A DNA stretch of 64,000 nt from Meghimatium bilineatum. Its lineage: Eukaryota > Mollusca > Gastropoda > Stylommatophora > Philomycidae. The DNA lies in contig CM067322.1 in NCBI GenBank assembly GCA_034231615.1, positions 56,920,828 to 56,984,827 of the forward strand. The letters are read 5' to 3'. This document shows, one piece after another, positions 24,601 through 36,290 of this stretch. The notes beneath the pieces are model-generated. The model was not told the DNA's origin, made no database searches, and was given only the letters and a program-made list of their open reading frames with translations. The translations under genes and the position numbers were made by a program. How positions within the stretch are numbered: position 1 is the stretch's first letter; each line of letters starts with the position of its first letter.

Positions 24601-26261
24601 AGGTTATGTATTAACTTTACTTTTATTCATACTCATAATTCTATTATTCATCATCATCATGTAACATGTTTTTTTCTGAATGTGATATTCCTTATGGATT
24701 CTAAGAACATGTAGCGATTCTGGTCAAGTTGAACTGCCGCAGCTAGAAACATTTTTAAACAATCTGAAATTTGTTACATCTTGTAGTTTGAAATTGTCAA
24801 TTATTATCTGTTGTTTCACTTTATATCTGTTGTCATCTTTGTTTTCTTCATATTTAATAACAGGTTTTAGGCTTCACTGCATTTTTTTCTTGATAGTAAC
24901 ATTTGCATTAGACCCATCTTTGTTTATTGTTAAGTGAACTGAGGGGGTGCAAAGGGTCTCGCATTGCTCTCATGTGGACTCAGGGTTAGCAGATAACAAA
25001 GATGCTAAGAATACCTCCTCGTGGTGCACTCTGGTAACAGAAAAACAGCGGCTCATGCTGTATTCCTGGCTAACACTCTTAGGCTTGTGGATGCTGCAGA
25101 TGGAATGAGAATTGCCTGCAAAGAGACAGGAAATATCTCTGAAATCTCTACACCATCACATCCAACGGGACATCTTTGCATTCTGATTTTGCCGGCTTAA
25201 AAAGCAGAAACTTTGGATGGGTGACCAATGTAAATGTCCCTAACATACGGTGATTTTATGAGTACACACAGAATATGGAAATGTAATACCCACCAGAGGG
25301 CAGTGTAGTGTACATGAGTTGATTCTGTGGCAATGGAGCTACAATGACCCAACATGAGACCGACTGGCTTAAGTGCTGTTCATGCTCGAGAACACACTGA
25401 AGCCAACACGTCTCTTCGTAATTGACACTATTCAAAGTAGGAGTCATGACTCAGGTATTGGATACGCCAACTTGAACATGTACTCCTGGGTATCAAAGAA
25501 AGCTTTGAATACAGCATCCCAGTGAACACAGGACAAGCACTGAACAAATGTTTTGTTAAAATGTCGGACTGATGCAGTGTTGAAACTCAAAATCTGGACA
25601 CGGGGGGCGCAAGTCTCTAACAACATTGCAAACCTAGCCCAGCTCAACTGTTGGCAGTTGGCATAACATGACTCATACAGAGAGAATTGGGTTCAGTACC
25701 CAAGGGCCTACTGCAAAGTCCTTCACCCAAGATTCGTATTTTATCTGTCTTTGGGTAATTTACGCAAAGGTGAAGAGTCAAAATACACATTATGCTCCTA
25801 ACAATGAATTGGAAGGCCATCTCAAGCAGATGAGATGAGTGCGTGAGAAATGCACAGGTCAAACTCTAGACCCCCAACGTGTTTGGCAAAGTAGCGCCTT
25901 GTCTAGGAAGATGTATCAACACTTGTCTAATTTGACGTCGCCATAACCCAACACAGCTCATACAGAAGAAATTAGGTCTGGGGCCAGGAACACAAAGGGT
26001 GGTAATGGAATTGTCTTCCTACACAAGGAACAGCTCGCTGGCTGTGAAGCACCTCGTCAGGGGATAGACAAACAATGGTTGACCCAAGCAAAGTATCAGC
26101 TGGCCGAATCTCATCTCGTGTATCCCCCTGAGTAGAAGGCTCCTCCAATAAGCATTGCACCAAGCCGAAAGGTGAAGCCTCCTGCGTATGACAGAAAGCT
26201 CATAAACCTCCCCACTGTACATAGGAAGTAAGAGGTAACCACTCGTAATGCCTGGAGTTCT
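24601..26261. other. unassigned stretch with a SINE-A-like copy
   Basis: The GC content is somewhat higher than in neighbouring DNA. On the minus strand at about 25500-25650 the sequence parallels SINE-A (GTTTGCAATGTTGTTAGAGA, then a B-box-like GAGTTTCAAC). The motif CTCATACAGA(G)A recurs at about 25.67 and 25.96 kb in otherwise diverged sequence, hinting at an old tandem duplication. Frames at 26019-26291, 25644-25862 and 25444-25647 (all minus) show no recognisable domain. Confidence 0.4.
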
Positions 26262-28430
26262 CAAACAATAAGAGAACTGAGTCATCAGCATATCTGATTT
26301 CTAGGATCTCTTGACCGCAGACGGTAAGTGGTTGAAAGTCAGCGAATGTTATGTTGCCTTTTACATTTCTCATTATGTTTTCAGCGTATATATTGAACAG
26401 GTATGATAATAGTGTGCATCCTACTCCTTTCTGTATATAACCCATTCTGATATTGTTCCATCCATTTTTACTGTTGCCTCTTGTTTGTGATACAGAATTG
26501 TGATTAAATATGTAAGATATTTTTGGAATTCCATGTTGATCATAATTTCCCATAATTGGTGATGCTGTACACAAACACCTTGGTGTAGTCAATGAAACAT
26601 TGCATGTAGGTCTCTGTAGAATTCCCTGCATTATTCTATAATGATTCTCATGTTGAAGATATGATCTCTGGTGCCTCTGCCAGATCTAAAAACTGCCTGT
26701 GCCTCATGAACTTATCTTTCTATCTTATTTTGCCTTCTCTTCATTATGATATGTAATATTTTTTTACTAGCTTGACTTATCAAAGCGATAGTTTTGTAGT
26801 TAGTGCATAATTGTATGTTGCCATTTTTTGGTAAAGGGGTATAAGCAGATCTCTTCCAATCCTTTGGCCATATACCAGTTTTTCAGATCTTGCAACATAG
26901 GCTAAGGTAGAGGTGGGCAAACTTTTTGTGCAGAGGGCCGCATTGAAAATTGTAAAGCTTTTGGAGGGCCGCATATAATATTATGTATGTTTTTGTTTAA
27001 AATTCTCGGTTAGTAATCGATTAAATATTTTTATTGTAAAGAAAGGTAGTTTTACATAATGTAGATAACTTCTGAAATAAATTACATTTCTAACAGACTT
27101 ACACTATAACAGTATATTTTCTATTATGGATAAAAGGTTTTGCAAATATTTTAACAATGTTCGTGTATTTAAAAATGTGTTTGAGTGCCGCAAAAGTTCC
27201 AATGGCGCCCGCGGGCCGTAGTTTGCCCACCCCTGGGCTAAGGTATATAAGGACACTTTCATCTCCACCTGCTTGGATCATTTCTCATTTTATCTCTTCG
27301 CATCCTGGGGATTTACCTATTTTCAAATTGTGTATTGAGTTCCAGACCTCCTGCATTTTCTTTGGTTCTTAATCTATGTTGCCAAGTACTACCTTTGTTA
27401 TCTGTTATGACTTGTAATGATGGTTTGAAAACTATGTTCTGTATAGTTCTTGCAGCAGAGAACATGTCTTTACTTCTACTTTGCTCATATAGTTCTACTA
27501 TTTCTTGGCAGGAGTTGATTATATATTGTTGTTTATCCTCTTGTGAGTTCTCTATATATTGTCATACTTTCTGCATATTTCCTTGACTTATTATTTCTTG
27601 TGTCTTCTGCTAGCTTTATGGTTATGTCTGAAATGTAGGCTTGTTTTTTGGTTATTCTTTTAGGAATATGTTTTTGGGTACTCAAGATGAATATTTCTCT
27701 TGTTTTATTTGCTAAGTCTTCTGGTGTCATGTTTTCTTGCTCTTCCATTAAGGCAGAAAATCAGTTTTTGATATTTATGTTATATTCTGATGGAATTTTT
27801 GGATGTATCATACAGTTCATGTTGCTGTTTTGGATGATCTTTTTGAGTTTTATCTTAAACTTTGATACAAGTAGTTCGTGGTCTTAGTTACAGTCCGCTC
27901 CGGGTAGTGTTTTGCAAGAAAACAGATCTCTATTTCTGTTGTATTATGATGTCATTTTGATTCTTACTTGCGCCATCCAGAGACTTCCCCATGTGAATAA
28001 TTTTCTAGGGTGTTGTTTGAAGAAGGTGTTTGTGATAGCAAGTTTGTTTTCTAAACAGAATGTTATTAAGCGATCCCAATTTATTTCTATCTTCTAGGCC
28101 AAATCTACCACATACACATTTTTGTGTGTTCTAGCCTTCCTTCTACTTTAGCATTGAAATTCCCCCCCCCCCCCTTATCAGTATGTCCTGTTTGTTTACT
28201 TTGTCCATTTTAGATAGTAGTTGTTCATAAAACTCATCTATTGTTTGATCTTCTGCAACTGATGTTGGTGTGTATGTTTGTATAACTGTGATGATTTTCT
28301 TTTTACCTTGGATCCTGATACTCGCTAAACGATTGTTAATATGATGTTAACCTAGTACAGATGGCCATGATATTTTGGACACAAGGAAACATACACCGCT
28401 CTGTCCACCATACTATTAATATGGTCTTAT
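26262..28430 (-). pseudogene. LINE-f: endonuclease and reverse transcriptase (broken), with an hAT insertion
   Basis: Reading right to left: endonuclease part VIQTYTPTSVAEDQTIDEFY and DILIRGGGNFNAKVEG near 28.15-28.3 kb; linker with TPEDLANKTREIFILSTQKH and SDITIKLAEDTRNNKSRKY; RT part with LEEICLYPFTKK-like and IQLCTNYKTIAL-type blocks, NIRMGYIQKGVGCTLLSYLF, LFNIYAENIMRN and IRYADDSVLLL (motif C). Many stops. The element is lost beyond motif C at about 26262, so thumb and C-terminus are missing. C13 at 28162-28174 interrupts the endonuclease. Interrupted by 26908-27235. Confidence 0.82.
26900..27243. mobile_element. non-autonomous hAT element with 8-bp target duplication
   Basis: Insert 26908-27235 (328 bp). 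Exact 8-bp duplication GGCTAAGG at 26900-26907 and 27236-27243. Left end TAGAGGTGGGCAAACT; right end inverts to CAGGGGTGGGCAAACT; both are followed by GGCC-rich sequence (GGGCCGC and GGCCCGCGGGC). These features match the hAT superfamily. No transposase is encoded. Confidence 0.93.
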
Positions 28431-28491
28431 TTTTCGTTCATATGAAATATTTTGAGAAATCACTAGTTTACTTAGTCCTACTGTAATAGAA

Positions 28492-28589
28492 ATTAATAGA
28501 GAAGGCATGTCAATGAACCTAAACAACACGCAACAATTGAAAGACCTGGCAACACAAAGACAGAAATGGAAAGCTATGGTTTCTGCCCT
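28492..28589 (+). pseudogene. 98-bp slice of LINE-d, near-identical to 12936-13031
   Basis: Same sequence as the 12.9-kb copy except for two extra bases (ACAAAGACAG against ACAGACAG), which keep the frame open: NREGMSMNLNNTQQLKDLAT, QRQKWKAMVSAL. Both ends stop abruptly, and the terminal VYGPGGT codons and repeat tail are absent. Confidence 0.9.
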
Positions 28590-29015
28590 TCTTCAATTTT
28601 AGTATCTTCAATTGAGTATCTTCAATTTTATGTTTTTGTTGTTCACCATTATGTTAATTATATTAATGCTCATTATATACTCATTTAAAATTCTCATTAA
28701 CTGACCAAAAATACACAAGAAAGACTTTTAAGTTCTTCATATTATAGTGCTTTTTTTATGGATGTGAAGTATATTTAGGCTGGCATTGAATTAAATAAGA
28801 AAAAAACCCACTTGTTGTTGATAATAAGGGAAAGGCTAGTCATGACAACAATTGATAAAAGACATTTCAGTTAAATATGTTCGTGGCTGCAGCAGGTCGA
28901 CTCGTCCAGAATTGTAAGTTATTCAGAGCGTCCAAAAAAAAAGAGACTATTCTGGAACGAATATGTCACTTGAATTAATGAAAGAAGAAAAATATATTAG
29001 TTGTCCTGTATAAAA

Positions 29016-29113
29016 ATTCTTAAGTCTAACGGGAATTGAACCAGTCCGTTCAACGGCATATAGAAACATTTTGTCGTTAACGGACTGGTTCAATTCCGGG
29101 TAGACTCAAGAAC
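29016..29113. repeat. inverted repeat with B-box-like arms
   Basis: Two 35-bp arms (29016-29050 and 29079-29113) are complementary apart from four positions, separated by a 28-bp loop. Each arm contains GGACTGGTTCAATTCC, which fits the Pol III B-box pattern. The same block occurs a third time at 38872-38888. Confidence 0.85.
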
Positions 29114-29286
29114 TTTTTAATTTAGCCTCTGGCTTCCTTCTTGAATTTACTTGTCCTGTATGTAGAGCTACATTGTTTAAAACATTAGTAATGATCATAT
29201 CTATGTTCTATAATATTTGTTCCTTCATTATTCACCATCTACTATTACTCATGTTATATTACTTATCACATAACATTTATACATGA

Positions 29287-29360
29287 TCTCCCTGGTGTTG
29301 TGGTTATACTATTCAGTTTGTGCACAATAGGCCGAGGGTTCAAATTCAACCCCTTACATC
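29287..29360 (+). repeat. tRNA-derived SINE head
   Basis: CTCCCTGGTGTTGTGGTTAT resembles an A box region and GAGGGTTCAAATTCAACC contains a B box, spaced as in a tRNA. Stems do not form a convincing cloverleaf, so I call a SINE head rather than a tRNA gene. Confidence 0.5.
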
Positions 29361-30790
29361 TATTTAACGTACATTGTTGTTTCAGGGATCCCTGTGGATT
29401 ATCACTGTAATCTACAAAGGTGCTATGAGTGGTAGGTGCTCTCTTCGGGTGGCATGCCTTTTTGTTTAGAGAGATAGAGTACATATGGGGTAACTTGAGT
29501 ACAATAAAGTTAATCCTCTGCTTCTTTTCAATTTTTCTTATTTTAATCTGTTATAAAATACTAGTGTCATGCCTAGTTGTTTTAGTTATTTATGCTGAAA
29601 CTGAATTAAAGCATAATATGGTTTGCTTATTACAATTTCCGTTCAATTCTGGGAAATGTAACCAAGTTTTAGCGGAACAAACCATAGGATAGTAAAAAAA
29701 ATGAAACTGTGTTAGCGCGAAGTTGACAAATATAGCTTGGAGGAAGACAGCTAAATTTAGTATTCTATGAAGGAAGGGGGTGGGGGTTAGAGTTCTAGAA
29801 TTGTGTAGTTAGTTGTTTGGGGGGGGGGGTTCACCGGAGACGCTAGGGATAGTGTTGGCTAGTGCAACAAACATTTACGTTTAGATTACCAGTTGTTGTT
29901 TAGCATCGACTCGTCTGCTAGGTCTGCTTGTCAAGTGATTCCAAGGAGGTTGCGAAAATTAGAACACAGATTTGCATAGCTCTGCTCATAACATTACACA
30001 AGTTGGACTGTTATGACGTGATGCGGTCACATATGCACAACAATATCAGTTATATACATAGGGCAATTGACAAATGCCTAGTCTTAGAGATGCATCATCT
30101 TCAATTACATTCTTATATTTATCATATTTTTCACTGATATACTTCATAATTCGCTTCCTTTTTACTGTAGAACTTTGAGGTTACGTAAAGAGAATCTCGT
30201 GCAAGCTGCATTCCTTCAGGACTGTTTGATGTTGCCCTTTAATATAATAGCTGACGTTCATTTTACTGTGGCAGTTATAGTATTTGATTCTCAGTCCATG
30301 CTTCGAAAGAGTCGGTCCTTGTCAGTATTAGTAGATGGCCTCTATATCCTGCTCCAACCTTCTGGGTGTCCGATGGATTCAATGCTTATGAGATACTGAT
30401 GTTTGCAGACTGTATGCGGCGAATGTACCTATGGTTGATGAATTGAGAATTGATTTTACGTTTGCTTGGTGAGCGAATGTTGAATAATGACACTACTATA
30501 AATGATGCATCTAGGATACGATTGGGAGAATTTGTCAGTGTGGTATGAGTAAGACTGGCTGAGTGAAGAATGGGGACTGTGTTCAACCAATAAGATATGG
30601 GAACCATCAGTATACATGCAGCTTGATATTTGCTTGGGAAGTCTTAGCAGTTACGAGTTTGCCTGAAACGTAGTGATCGATGATCAATCAGCTCATAATC
30701 AATAATAACTTTCCATTTCACTTTGGGTCTTCATGTAGGTCTAGATCATTTACTCTTGGTCTCTCCTATTTGATAGTGTAATAAATTATG

Positions 30791-31075
30791 CTTCTTCTGC
30801 TTTTGTTCTCAAACTCCTTCAGATTAGCAGAATGTAGTCCAGAGAACATAATGCGCTGTGTCATGGTTTAAAAATTAGTTGTGGTATCTGCACATTTGGC
30901 CTGACACATCCAACTTCAACATGACTTCTAGTTCACTTTGACCCTATAGGATATGATAGACAACTCCATCCCAAAACATCCTTAGTTGCCTTGTACGACA
31001 TGCTTGGCAGGTAACAGTGTCGCTCTTCTTTGCTCCCATTTCGGGTCCTGGCACCACATGGGCGGAATAAAAAGA
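30791..31075 (-). repeat. SINE-1 copy, reverse orientation, near full length
   Basis: Begins CTTCTTCTGC at the left (inverse of the (GAA)n-tailed end), includes GTCATGGTTTAAAAATTAG, CCTGACACATCCAACTTCAA, CCTTAGTTGCCTTGTACGAC and ends TTTCGGGTCCTGGCACCACA plus TGGGCGG, the SINE-1 5' end. About 285 bp. Confidence 0.88.
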
Positions 31076-31672
31076 CCAAGGATTTATGATACAATTAAGA
31101 TACTTATGCACAATATTTAAACCAGATATGCGCATTAGGTATCGGTTGCCAGCATTTTGAAACAAAACGCTTTACTAAATATGAACATAGTCTTGAGTCT
31201 TGATTAGAAAACTGGCCTCACAGCACGTGGGACATTCACATAAGTGCTCCGCCCTCTGTTCCAGTAGCCATTCGACTCGATGGTGTTTCGAGTCCAATGC
31301 CGCCTAAACAGACGTCGACATCAGGGCACAACTCTGGCCCTTGCGACATGTTTTTTTAATGTTCCGCCCACCCACGCCGTGCCTGTAACTAGTTCAAGCA
31401 CAACGTCGGCCTGTCGGAACAACATGGTAACTGTTATCGAAGGTTACGACAACGGGATTGTATAGATGACGTGCCGTGAAGCTTCTATAAGAAGATAATC
31501 TCAATATAAAGGCATGTCATCTACTAAGGTTTTCTGTTACATGGGTGGTTTGTCTAGTGAGCCATTGGTGAGACCCACAGACACAACTGCACGCGCGCAA
31601 AAAAAATATGAACATAGCTCAGAACCACCGTCTCAGAACAACAATCATATATATCTGTTTCTACTGCCGACG
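31076..31672. other. unassigned sequence
   Basis: Frames at 31280-31465 and 31514-31738 (+) have no recognisable motif. The stretch 31200-31480 is moderately GC-rich. Confidence 0.35.
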
Positions 31673-31796
31673 TCGGATATGTCAGATCACGACACGACAC
31701 ATCTCCATCCACTGGACTACACCCTGTTGGAAATCTAGTAAGACAATTGTTCTGCTTCAAGAGATATCCAGTGTGAGTTTGAGAATGCACACTAAA
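31673..31796 (+). repeat. SINE-2 copy, diverged
   Basis: CTGCCGACGTCGGATATGTC, CATCCACTGGACTACACCCT, the hairpin block and GTGTGAGTTTGAGAATGCAC follow the SINE-2 order. The (GAA)n tail has decayed. Confidence 0.7.
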
Positions 31797-32309
31797 ACGT
31801 ATGTTTCTCTTTTCTCCTTGCGTTTCCTGTTCTTTATCTTTCTATACTGGTTCCAGAACAATGCACTGCTTTCTACTGGTCCCAAATGTAAGTTTTATCC
31901 ATCTTAGTGTAGTTTATTAAGCTACATGCGTCTCCATTGTACTGTCCATAATTCATCATATGCGGTCGGCGTACACAAGTCGGTAAATTAATCGATATTC
32001 CATTTGGAGTGTTATCGTGTCAATTAAAACCCAGAATTCCATAAACTGTCATTGTCAATACTGCATGTTTCTCGTTATGTGATTTTTATGGTGGTATTTC
32101 TGTCTATGTGATACAAGTCGCATGTCTTTGCTGTCGTCAACGTCATGTATATCACAATCACCTCTCCATTTGTTGATGCTAGTATACATTCATGATTAAA
32201 TCACATGTATATCTTTATCACATAGTATACTTATAATTTTGTCACACGGTGTAAAAGGTGTAAAATAACACATTGGGGTTGAGGAGAGAGACGAGGTAAC
32301 GCTAAAAAA
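31797..32309. other. unassigned AT-rich sequence
   Basis: Nothing is recognised. Confidence 0.4.
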
Positions 32310-32740
32310 GGTATATACAGTTGAAATTATACCAGCATTAGAATACGGATCAACAGCTAGCAAGGCATTCATCAGCCAATTCTCATATACAACTGGACAA
32401 GGTACAAATACAAGCACTTCGCTGTATCACAGGTGCCATGAAGACTTCTCACATTAATAAAATAGGCAAAGGACTACATGCATCACCCCCTAACCATACA
32501 TGACACTAAGACTATGATCCATGCAGAAAAATACAAGAACATGCCAGGGCTCCCAATAAAGACCAGATTTGGTGACCTAATAAGTGGAGAAGCAGTTTTA
32601 TTCACCGATCAAAAATACTAATCTTGAGAATACAAGGATGAACTACCAAACACAACAAAAGAAATAACACCAACACTTTTCTCAGTTCCATGAGAGTAAT
32701 ATCAAAATATCACTACCAAAACCACCATAAGCAACGCATA

Positions 32741-33904
32741 CACTGTGAGATCTTCTTCTGCGTCCGTTCTCAAACTCCTGCAGATTAGCAAGATGTAGTC
32801 AGGAGAACGGAATGCGTTGTGTCATGGTTTACATCATTGCTGCGATATCTACGCCAATGGCATGACCCATCCGACTTCAGCATGGCTTTGGGTCACTGAC
32901 CCTATATGGGATGGGACAGCCAACTCCATCCCATAACCTTCTTAGTCGCCTTTTACGACATAAGGTAACCAGTGTTTTTATTCTTTGCTCCCCTTTCGGG
33001 CACGGCAACACACGGGCGACTGTGAGATAAGGATGTACTTTATCAACCAGCCTATGTAATATCTACACAGAGAATATCTTTAAATATATAGAAGGAATGC
33101 CATGGATCAAGATCAGTGGTAAAATAATAAACAACCTGAGATATGCAGATGACACTGTTCTTTTAGCAGAAAGTGAACATGAACTACAAAGACTAATATA
33201 TCAAGTCAATAAATCAAGTAAAGAATATGGATTGGATATAAACATTAAAAAACCCATGATCATCTGCAAAGTCACTAAGAACAGGTGCTAAACATAAAAA
33301 TACATGGAAATTACAAGTAGAACAGTATCAATATTTCGCACACATAATCACAAACAAATGATGGCAGATGTGAAACAGAAGTTAAAGGGAGAATAGGAAT
33401 GGCTTAAAGTGCTTTCAATGACATGAGGAAAATATTAACATCTAAACAAATTACAAAAAGCTAAACATGAGAATTATAAAATGCAACATCTATTCTAAAT
33501 TAATGTATTGCTCAGAAAGATGGACAATAAACGAACAATTAGAAGACAGAATTGATGCCTTTGAGATGTGGATATATAGAAGAATAAGGAGAACATCATG
33601 GACAGAGAATAAAACAAACAACGAGGTTCTAACAACAGCTAGTATACAGAAATAATTATTAAAATAAATAAATATTAAGCAACTAAAATATTGTGGACAT
33701 ATTAAAGATATGACACCTTGTTGAAGACGTTACTTGTAGGTAAAGTTGAGGGGGGACGAGCAGAGATACAAGTGGAAGAGTAACATCATCACGAGATGGA
33801 CATGTTACAGTCTAGCAGAGTGCACCATCAAGACAAGAGACAGGGGAAGTTAGAGATCTGTGGAGCCAAACTTCGTTGCGGAAACGGCACTTGATGATGA
33901 CACT
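32741..33904 (+). pseudogene. LINE-f 3' part inside LINE-b (contains a SINE-1)
   Basis: The element begins near 32741 (TVR followed by a stop, the mutated TVRQ), is cut by SINE-1, then resumes at 33019: GCTLSTSLCNIYTENIFKYI, NNLRYADDTVLLAESEHELQ (motif C), IDAFEMWIYRRIRRTSWTEN, KQLKYCGHIKDM, and near 33810-33895 SLAECTIKTRDRG, RSVEPNFVAETAL. The block order equals that of the minus-strand copy at 38.9-39.5 kb. Confidence 0.8.
32742..33028 (-). repeat. SINE-1 with exact 10-bp target duplication
   Basis: Insert 32752-33018 (267 bp). ACTGTGAGAT lies at 32742-32751 and 33019-33028. This fixes the SINE-1 ends: 5' CGCCCGTGTGTTGCC and 3' GCAGAAGAAG. It sits in the RT coding region of LINE-f. Confidence 0.93.
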
Positions 33905-34765
33905 ATGAGATAACTGAATACTCTTCAGAAGGAAACAATAGTATACAACATGATCGAAGATATGTAACTCATAGAGAAGCATGGATACAAGTATATACTG
34001 ATGGATCCGCAATCAGAGCAGTGAGGTGCTGGAACGTACATAAAATATCCACACACACAGAAAAAGAAAATGAATCACCAACCGATATTTTCTGCTCCAA
34101 CTGCTCTTCGGAAATACAGGTCCGAAGCATTTCTGCAGGAATAATTAATAACACAAGCCAATGTAAAAAAAAAGTAGTGTTTATATTTTCTTCTGATGCA
34201 TAATGCATATACAAAGTGATGCATTATCTCTCCTACAAGTCATGGACAACAATAAACTGCAAGTTCTGAAGGAAGCCATACGAGAAGTGAGCACCCAAAG
34301 AGAGCAGTACTACAGTTGATACCATCCCACTGTGGCATACCAGGAAATGAAGAGGCATATATGCTGGCAAAAGAAGGAGCAACACAGAAACAAAAAGATT
34401 AAGAATTCACCGAACAGTAAAAGGGGACCCTCATCATTGCTATTAGGAAAGTCGACCACCCAAAAGACACAATGTCACTTTGCTGACAAAGCTGTGCAGT
34501 TTATCATCTTTCGTACCAGGACAGGACACAGCAGACTAACAGCCGCTTAAATAGACTAAGACTGGTTCCATCGCCTCTATGTCTGTTTTATCTCTATGTT
34601 GATGACACAGAACGCGGAACATATCCTGCAAGACTGTATTACACTAAACCAGCTGAGGAAGGAGCACTGGCTAACGGAGACATCCTCAGAAAGCTGCTCT
34701 GATGATCTTTCAAGTACAGTAGCATTTATTAAGATAACCGGAATTGCTTTGTTAAACTTCGAACG

Positions 34766-34917
34766 ATCCTTCAAGAGTAACTAATATTGACGTTCCGTGA
34801 TTTTCATTGGTCACTTTTGTATGCTTTTTGACGGCAGGAAATAAAAATTGCGGTAAAAATCAAACTTCGTCACTTTTTGATGGACTAGCCGGTGAGGCCA
34901 CAGGATTTTATAATTGA
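34766..34917 (+). mobile_element. FB palindromic MITE copy
   Basis: Starts TCCTTCAAGAGTAAC, core GTGATTTTCATTGGTCACTT, ends GTCACTTTTTGATGGA at 34883, with the FB downstream extension GCCGGTGAGGCCACAGGATT after it. It abuts the 3' end of LINE-b. Confidence 0.7.
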
Positions 34918-35506
34918 CTAGGGACTCCTCATTGGTTATACATGAAAGGGAGATAACACATTACATATTTTGTCAACATGAAATCAACATTGTGAAACAG
35001 TCATTTTATTTGATAACTGTAAAGGTTGGTATATGGATAGTTATTTAACTGTGTGTTCTATTGACTAGGCACACAAGAGATGTACTGTGGTGATATGTAA
35101 AATATAGGGGTGGAGGATAGCTTAGCAGATAAATAGGAAGCGGGGTGGGGGTGAAGTAAGAGGCAGATTAGGATCACAGGATGGAGACATGTAAGGCAAG
35201 GCCAAGGCAAGCTCCAGAATGTGCTAACCGGGGGATTGCTGAGTGGAAGCTGCCGGATCAATAACGATCGATCGGGTACTTCCTTTTCTGCTACGAGATA
35301 GCTGGTCTCTCTTTCCCTGTTCTTCTGTGATCTAAGAATATCTGTTTATGTTGTCTGTCTGTCCATCAAATCAGAGCCGAGCATCAACATTGTCTGTTCA
35401 AGAGGTGAGGATTTGTTGATGGATGTGTGGTGAGATTGTTACATTCAGGCGACTAACTTAGGTGTCCTTATTCTTCTCATTGCGTACCTCTCATTTAAGA
35501 GATACT
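34918..35506. other. unassigned sequence
   Basis: No coding or repeat signal. The 35058-35261 minus-strand frame has no recognisable motif. Confidence 0.4.
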
Positions 35507-36290
35507 CTCCCGATTCTTATCTTTAGCAAACATTCCCTAATCTAGGTGATCCTACTCCCGATTCTTATCTTGAGCAAATATTCCCTAATCTAGGTGATCC
35601 TACTCCCGATTCTTATCTTGAGCAAATATTCCCTAATCTAGGTGATCCTACTCCCGATTCTTATCTTGAGCAAATATTCCCTAATCTAGGTGATCCTACT
35701 CCCGATTCTTATCTTTAGCAAACATTCCATAATCTAGGTGATCCTACTCCCGATTCTTATCTTTAGCAAACATTCCATAATCTAGGTGATCCTACTCCCG
35801 ATTCTTATCTTTAGCAAACATTCCCTAATCTAGGTGATCCTACTCCCGATTCATATCTTTAGCAAACATTCCCTAACCTAGGTGATCCTACTCCCGATTC
35901 CTATCTTGAACAAACGTTCCCGAATCTAGGTGATCCTACTCCCGATTCATATCTTTAGCAAACATTCCCTAATCTAGGTGATCCTACTCCCGATTCTTAT
36001 CTTTAGCAAACATTCCCTAATCTAGGTGATCCTACTCCCGATTCTTATCTTTAGCAAACATTCCCTAATCTAGGTGATCCTACTCCCGATTCTTATCTTT
36101 AGCAAACATTCCCTAATCTAGGTGATCCTACTCCCGATTCTTATCTTTAGCAAACATTCCCTAATCTAGGAAATCCTCTCTCGATTCTTATCTTTAGCAA
36201 ACATTCCCTAATCTAGGTGATCCTACTCCCGATTCTTATCTTTAGCAAACATTCCCTAATCTAGGAAATCCTCTCTCGATTCTTATCTTA
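35507..36290. repeat. 48-bp satellite, about 16 copies
   Basis: The unit begins CTCCCGATTCTTATCTTTAG and continues CAAACATTCCCTAATCTAGG TGATCCTA. Variants include TTGAGCAAATATTCC (three adjacent units), CATTCCATAATC (two adjacent) and AAATCCTCTCTCG (two, near the right end). Adjacent units sharing variants show local duplication of blocks. Confidence 0.97.

Larger units (their letters stand above)
28590..30785. other. mostly unassigned stretch
   Basis: Apart from the two entries inside it (inverted repeat at 29016-29113, tRNA-like SINE head at 29287-29360) nothing is assigned. Around 28950-28975 TTCTGGAACGAATATGTCAC resembles the 3' end of the LINE fragment at 51.4 kb, so a short LINE tail may be present. 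A G11 run lies at 29819-29829. Frames at 29928-30137, 30175-30399 (+) and 30386-30607 (-) carry no recognisable motif. Confidence 0.4.
32310..34790 (+). pseudogene. LINE-b copy (RT thumb and RNase H), split by LINE-f
   Basis: First part (32310-32740): EIIPALEYGSTASKAF, LDKVQIQALRCITGAMKTSH, TKTMIHAEKYKNMPGLPIKT. Second part (about 33905-34790): AWIQVYTDGSAIRAV (RNase H Asp), FCSNCSSEIQ (Glu), VFIFSSDAL (Asp), IPSHCGIPGNEEAYMLAKEG (His; the final catalytic Asp is replaced by Tyr), RTRTGHSRL and NAEHILQDCITLNQLRKEHW (Cys/His tail). A small duplication near 34190-34230 repeats the SDA/DAL region. Same family as 53225-54127 but older. Confidence 0.8.
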
